The position numbers and the translations under genes are program-made. This document shows positions 13,644 through 17,560 of a stretch of 17,560 bases of DNA, piece after piece (the first letter of the stretch is position 1; each line of letters starts with the position of its first letter). The stretch is from an uncultured Campylobacter sp. (GTDB lineage Bacteria; Campylobacterota; Campylobacteria; Campylobacterales; Campylobacteraceae). Below the pieces are notes generated by a model. The model was not told the DNA's origin, did not search any database, and saw nothing but the letters and a program-made list of their open reading frames with translations. The DNA lies in contig CALHQN010000005.1 in assembly GCA_938036585.1 (NCBI GenBank), positions 1 to 17,560 of the forward strand, in the 5' to 3' direction.

Positions 13644-14416
13644 CTATACTCTCGTAGAAATTTTTTCTTAGAAAATAGCGCTAGTGCCGATAGTAGCGAT
13701 AGGGCTAACATCAGCCAAAAGCCGAGAGCGGGATATGAATGGGTAGTAAAATGCGCCACGCTGCCGTCGCCGAACGCCGTAGGCATAAAAGGTTTGATCT
13801 TAAATGCGCCCCAATCCTGCAGGTTGTGCCCGAACCAATAGAGCCAACCCACGTAGCAACCGATGAAGATAAGCGGCGCAATGATCGGCAGTATCATAAG
13901 CAGGGTCTGCCCCTTGCCGTCGTAGTATAAAAACGCAAGTATCCCTAGCGTCGCGATTATGAGATAATACGGCGATAGAGAGTGCTCGAGCGTGCCGCCG
14001 CGCCAGACGGGATACATTCCTATATAGTGGTTTAGCGTGTTCATCTCGCCAATATCGCCGCTAAAGCCGTCAACGTGGACGTAGAGCGGAATTCCGTCGG
14101 GAAAAGCCTCTTTGGGATAGTTCGGCGCTTCGAGTGAAATTTTCCACACGGGAATGCTAGGAGCACCCACTTCAAATTTATGCTCTATCATCGCGCCCAG
14201 GTCGTTTTTAACGTCGTTAGGGATGAGGTGGTTTTTATATGAGGATTTTGTGTATAAATTCCATATCGGAGCGGCGTAGGATGGTAGCTGCTCGGCGCTT
14301 GTTACCTCGCCGGAGATAATCTTTCCTTGAAGCCTAAAAAATCCGAGCGACGGAATCGTAAAGGCGATCGTCATAATAAGCAGCGCTAAAATCGCGTAAA
14401 TTTTATATTTTGGCAT
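13640..14416 (-). CDS. nosB: NosB, membrane protein of the clade II nos cluster
   Basis: A 258-residue protein with hydrophobic helices at about residues 7-26, 149-165, 171-196 and 231-247, and a periplasmic-looking loop (about 30-145) between the first two. Its position directly after nosZ, its size and its topology match NosB, which is characteristic of clade II (non-denitrifier type) nos clusters such as that of Wolinella. Its function is not settled; a role in electron transfer or NosZ maturation has been suggested. The ATG is preceded by AAAGGAG at an ideal distance. A hairpin separates it from nosZ, and it overlaps nosD by 4 bp. Confidence 0.85.
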   Translation of the reverse strand: MPKYKIYAILALLIMTIAFTIPSLGFFRLQGKIISGEVTSAEQLPSYAAPIWNLYTKSSYKNHLIPNDVKNDLGAMIEHKFEVGAPSIPVWKISLEAPNYPKEAFPDGIPLYVHVDGFSGDIGEMNTLNHYIGMYPVWRGGTLEHSLSPYYLIIATLGILAFLYYDGKGQTLLMILPIIAPLIFIGCYVGWLYWFGHNLQDWGAFKIKPFMPTAFGDGSVAHFTTHSYPALGFWLMLALSLLSALALFSKKKFLREYR

Positions 14417-14433
14417 TTTGTCTCCTTTCCAAG

Positions 14434-14451
14434 CTCCCCCGAAAGGGGGAG
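14434..14451 (-). promoter_or_regulatory. GC-rich hairpin between nosZ and nosB
   Basis: A perfect 7-bp stem, CTCCCCC/GGGGGAG, with a 4-nt loop (GAAA on the plus strand, TTTC in the transcript). It starts 3 nt after the nosZ stop codon and ends 17 nt before the nosB ATG, just ahead of the nosB ribosome site. It has no U-tract, so it is not an intrinsic terminator. Its position fits a 3' stabiliser or processing stop that keeps nosZ mRNA more abundant than the accessory genes, or a structure that tempers nosB translation. Confidence 0.65.
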
Positions 14452-14454
14452 GAT

Positions 14455-17046
14455 TTAGTTAAGACCGGCGTTTTCGTCTATCCATTTTAGATATTCGATG
14501 ATATCTTTGATCTCGTCGTCTTTCATATGCTGATTAGGCATTCTTAAATTGAAGTAATTGATCATAGCCTTGACATAGTCGTCTTCGTAGAATTTAGCCG
14601 GATCTTTGATGAAATCGGCTACCCACTTCTCGCCGTTTTCGTGGCGAAGTAGTACGCCCGTTAGATCAGGGCCAGAGCTTACTTGACCGATTACGTGGCA
14701 GCCGTTGCAGCCCCCGCGTAGATAGGCTTTTTCGCCCTTAGACGCAGCCTCACTCATAGGGGTGGAGAGCTCGCGGATTAGGTTATTTTTAGCGCGAAGT
14801 CCGACGTCCGCGGTCTTGACTAGATACTGCCAAATTTGACCCTCCCAAAGTATCGCGCCGTTCATATCGCCCGCTTTTACCGCGGCGTCCGCTTTAGCTT
14901 TGGTCTCGGGAATTTTGCCGTATTGATCCAGCGCGTCATCGACTAAAGCCTTGACCTTAGGATATTTCTCGTAGTTTTTCTCTTTTAAGAATTTAACGAC
15001 TGATTGAATAACGTCGTCGGTGGCTTTATTCGTAGCTACTACCTTGTCGTATTCGGCTTTTAGAGCCTCAGGGCTAAGAGCTTTTAGCATAGATGCTTTG
15101 GCCGATTCATATTTTTTGTTCGGATCTTTTACATATAGGTAGCCGAACATCTCAAGGTGTAGCGCAGAGCAGAATTCCGTACAGTAGAAAGGAAATACGC
15201 CTTCGCGATCCGCGATGAAATTTACGCTCGCGGTCTTACCTGGCTCAAGCGACATATGCACGTTGTAATTATCGACCGTAAAGCCGTGGGTCTCGTCCTC
15301 GGCACGCTCTAAATTTGTCATATAGATCGTTACGTTATCGTCCTTATTAACCTCGATATGCTCAGGGTTGATATGGCTGCGGATCGCAGTAGCATAGACT
15401 TTTACGTTTTTGCCGTCGCGCTCAATTCGCTCTTGACCCGCTAGCGTCATAGAAGGGTGCGGCTTTCCGGTGCGCGAGTTCGTACCCATAGTATAGGTAG
15501 GCGCCGTGTGAAGCTTGCTCGCAGCGATCGAGACGACGTCGTGCGGCTCGCCAAGACCGATAGGAAGATCGTAAATCATCTCCATTTTAGGTCCCGTGAT
15601 GTCGATCAGCTGGTGATTTTGCGGATGAAGCGGTCCGATAGGATTAAATCTATCGATCGAAAGCTTATCCAGCGCGATTACGTATTTGCCGACCGGTTTA
15701 GAGGATTTACCCTCCATGGAATCGAGGTGACCGATATTGTAGTGGACGTTGATTCTATCTAAAACCTTTAGCGTCTTGTAGTTCCATTTTACGATCTGGC
15801 TATCGACGTAAAGCGACGTATAGATTATGCCGTCTTGCGAATCGAAGGTGTTGTGAAGAGGTCCAAGACCAAGTTCCGCTTGTCCGTGAAGCGTCTTTTG
15901 CATATCTAGGATCGGAATTCCGTATGGGTCTTTGCCCGTAAATTCCTTCTTATCGATTAGCTCTTTGATCTTTTTGAAATCATAAACGCTAGCGTGGGTA
16001 TCGAGTTTGCCGCCGATGATAATGTAGCGGCCATCCGGGCTAACGTCCACGCCGTGAGGAGATTTGGCCTCTGGGATCAAAAACAAAGCGCCCGCTTTTA
16101 CCGCAGCGTCTATCGTAACTACTCTGTGGCCGTTTACGATCTTATAGTTTTTGCTGTCTTGCGCAAGCTTTTCTAAAATTTGCCAGTTGTAAACATGCAA
16201 GTAGTCGGTGTCGTTGCGGCTCATACCCGCTTCCATCGGAGGAAGACCCTTTTCGATACCGCCAGTGTACATTTCGGAGTTAAAGCTGTTGGTAAACGCC
16301 CAGCCGAAGCTCTCGCCCTTACCCGCGTCGCTTAGATCTTGCATATATGGAGGAAGCTCAAGTGAGAAAGATTTGCTCTCGTCGATCCTGCCTTTGTCGT
16401 AGTCGAATTTCCATAGCGTTACCGCGCCGCGATAGACCGCCTGATACTCTTCGATCGGGTGCCAATCGTTATCAAGAGGGGTCGCGTACTGGCTTGCTTC
16501 GATGACGTACTCGGTATTAGGCGTGACGAAAGAGCCGCCGTGTTCGCTTTTAATCACCGGATTTACCACTATTTGAGTGGTTTCGAAATCTTTTAAATTT
16601 ATAACCGCCAAGCGCGGATTTGCCTTGTCGTTGATGAAGAGATAATCGCCCACGTACTCGCCGTTTTTCTCGCTGAAATTCGGGTGGTGGGTGTCGCCCC
16701 AGGTGATCTGTTTGCCATTAATGGCACCTTCTTTTAAAACCGCCTTACTCTCCTCGTCAAAGCCGTATCCCTGCCAAGGCTCCGGAGTAAATACGCCGAT
16801 ATATTTGTAGATCCTCATCGACGGTACGCCGTAAACCAGCACCTGTCCGCTTTGACCGCCGGAGGAGAACACCATATAATCGTCCTTCCTGCCGGTCGGC
16901 TGATAGGTCTTAGCGGCCGCCAAAACGTCCTTCTCGCTTAAATTTCGCTCCTTCATCACGCGCTCTAGCTCGCTATCTGCGGCACACAGGGCGCTTGCGG
17001 CGAACAAAACCGAGCCTAAAAGCACGGGTTTGATACATGTAAGCAT
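14455..17046 (-). CDS. nosZ: NosZ, clade II nitrous oxide reductase with C-terminal cytochrome c domain
   Basis: An 863-residue enzyme that reduces N2O to N2 in the periplasm. The N-terminus is a Sec-type signal (cleavage near residue 22, ALCA), with no twin arginine, as in clade II. A seven-bladed beta-propeller follows with the seven CuZ histidines in conserved contexts: DTH120-H121P, SEH169GG, SPH331GVD, GPLH398N, IGH439LD and EPH502D. The CuA cupredoxin domain has H587 and C622-TEF-C626-SAL-H630-LE-M633. After a helical linker (about 645-765), a monohaem cytochrome c domain carries C780-NG-C783-H784, with Met836 as probable axial ligand. This fusion is typical of Wolinella/Campylobacter NosZ and takes electrons from NosC1/NosC2. 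AAGGAAAT precedes the ATG at 17044-17046. The gene follows the upstream gene by 13 bp. Confidence 0.98.
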   Translation of the reverse strand: MLTCIKPVLLGSVLFAASALCAADSELERVMKERNLSEKDVLAAAKTYQPTGRKDDYMVFSSGGQSGQVLVYGVPSMRIYKYIGVFTPEPWQGYGFDEESKAVLKEGAINGKQITWGDTHHPNFSEKNGEYVGDYLFINDKANPRLAVINLKDFETTQIVVNPVIKSEHGGSFVTPNTEYVIEASQYATPLDNDWHPIEEYQAVYRGAVTLWKFDYDKGRIDESKSFSLELPPYMQDLSDAGKGESFGWAFTNSFNSEMYTGGIEKGLPPMEAGMSRNDTDYLHVYNWQILEKLAQDSKNYKIVNGHRVVTIDAAVKAGALFLIPEAKSPHGVDVSPDGRYIIIGGKLDTHASVYDFKKIKELIDKKEFTGKDPYGIPILDMQKTLHGQAELGLGPLHNTFDSQDGIIYTSLYVDSQIVKWNYKTLKVLDRINVHYNIGHLDSMEGKSSKPVGKYVIALDKLSIDRFNPIGPLHPQNHQLIDITGPKMEMIYDLPIGLGEPHDVVSIAASKLHTAPTYTMGTNSRTGKPHPSMTLAGQERIERDGKNVKVYATAIRSHINPEHIEVNKDDNVTIYMTNLERAEDETHGFTVDNYNVHMSLEPGKTASVNFIADREGVFPFYCTEFCSALHLEMFGYLYVKDPNKKYESAKASMLKALSPEALKAEYDKVVATNKATDDVIQSVVKFLKEKNYEKYPKVKALVDDALDQYGKIPETKAKADAAVKAGDMNGAILWEGQIWQYLVKTADVGLRAKNNLIRELSTPMSEAASKGEKAYLRGGCNGCHVIGQVSSGPDLTGVLLRHENGEKWVADFIKDPAKFYEDDYVKAMINYFNLRMPNQHMKDDEIKDIIEYLKWIDENAGLN

Positions 17047-17059
17047 GTAATTTCCTTTC

Positions 17060-17560
17060 TTAAAATTTGTAAATTTTCCCCGATCTGTCGATCACAATGA
17101 CGGAATTTCCGTCCGCATACATCGCTAAAAATTCGCTCTTTAAATCCAATTCCTCCTTTACGTCCTTTTTCGTATTTTTATAAATTTTATCTCGCGTCGC
17201 GATAAATTGCGTATCTCCTACGCATACGATAGCCTTGATCCAAGAGCCCAAGCTCTTTTTCTCACCGCTTTTTAAATTTATAAAATTTCCGTCTATGTCG
17301 CCCAGATACAGCGTCTCGCCGCTGTCGCAATACGAAAGAGCCGTACCGATGGAGCTTTGTTTAAATTCTTTGATCAAATTTAGATCCTTATCAAAACAGC
17401 GAACGCTCTTGCTCCAGCCTGCAAGACAAAGCCCCTCCGCGCTAAAGCTAAGCGCGTTTATCCTGCCGTAGCCGAGCGAAATTTTACGCGGCTCACTCAC
17501 AGCGGGTTCAAATTTAATCAATTCGTTTTTATTTATCAAAGCGTAAATCGCGCCCTCGGC
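17060..17560 (-). CDS. WD40/beta-propeller-like protein, C-terminal part (5' end outside window)
   Basis: The reading frame is open through the right edge, with AEGAIYALINKNELI encoded upstream of the first possible TTG at 17537-17539, so the true start is beyond the window. About 167 residues are visible. They show repeated beta-propeller-like units of 35-40 residues: INALSFSAEGLCLAGWSKSV, GTALSYCDSGETLYLGDIDG and SVIVIDRSGKIYKF. No catalytic residues are visible. The closest familiar idea is NapL-like WD40 protein of epsilonproteobacterial nap clusters; that link is inference. The stop codon is 13 bp before nosZ, so it is probably co-transcribed and may serve nos electron transfer or maturation. 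The operon promoter therefore lies outside the window. Confidence 0.6.
   Translation of the reverse strand, partial: AEGAIYALINKNELIKFEPAVSEPRKISLGYGRINALSFSAEGLCLAGWSKSVRCFDKDLNLIKEFKQSSIGTALSYCDSGETLYLGDIDGNFINLKSGEKKSLGSWIKAIVCVGDTQFIATRDKIYKNTKKDVKEELDLKSEFLAMYADGNSVIVIDRSGKIYKF

Noticed and set aside
14434..14451. Intrinsic terminator between nosZ and nosB
   Set aside because: The stem is strong, but no T-run follows on either strand, so it was kept as a regulatory or processing hairpin instead.
14455..17046. NosZ-cytochrome c fusion as a novelty
   Set aside because: The C-terminal cytochrome c domain is a known property of Wolinella/Campylobacter NosZ, so it is annotated but not reported as new.

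Overview
The window looks like chromosomal DNA of a non-thermophilic Campylobacter, perhaps near C. gracilis, C. rectus or C. showae. Three things suggest this: the gene content is a Wolinella/Campylobacter-type nos cluster, the coding DNA is fairly GC-rich for the genus, and the spacers are saturated with the word AAATTT. Species placement is inference. Every gene I can support lies on the minus strand, so transcription runs from right to left.

The main content (6198-17560) is a nitrous oxide respiration (nos) operon. In transcription order it has: the 3' end of a WD40/beta-propeller-like gene cut by the window edge; nosZ (clade II N2O reductase, Sec signal, C-terminal cytochrome c domain); nosB; nosD; nosG and nosH (Fe-S proteins of a putative menaquinol dehydrogenase); nosC1 and nosC2 (monohaem cytochromes c); nosF (ABC ATPase); nosL (copper-chaperone lipoprotein with a His/Met-rich tail); a 658-bp non-coding gap; nosY (ABC permease); and a second, degenerate NosL-like gene. 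Together NosG/NosH and NosC1/NosC2 would carry electrons from menaquinol to NosZ, NosDFY would support CuZ maturation, NosL would supply copper, and NosZ would reduce N2O to N2 in the periplasm. Most junctions are 4-bp overlaps or gaps of a few bases, which implies translational coupling. A perfect 7-bp hairpin with a 4-nt loop sits just after the nosZ stop codon.

To the left (3589-5350) is a two-gene FecCD/FecE-type metal-chelate or cofactor importer (permease and ATPase overlapping by 8 bp), with no binding-protein gene in the window. It is flanked by an 847-bp spacer and by a 559-bp spacer carrying a cluster of perfect hairpins. Next is an exported DUF4139-type protein (1593-3029). At the left edge is an AT-rich island with two tandem paralogues of an unknown membrane-anchored or secreted protein (one cut by the edge). 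A 49-codon ORF lies between them and overlaps the second paralogue by an ATGA junction.

The most unusual signal is at the DNA level. The hexamer family RAATTY (AAATTT, GAATTT, GAATTC, AAATTC) fills the spacers. It also occurs as in-phase clusters inside genes, where it writes Asn-Ser-rich linkers into NosG, NosC1 and the second NosL-like protein. The second notable feature is the His/Met-rich tail of NosL.
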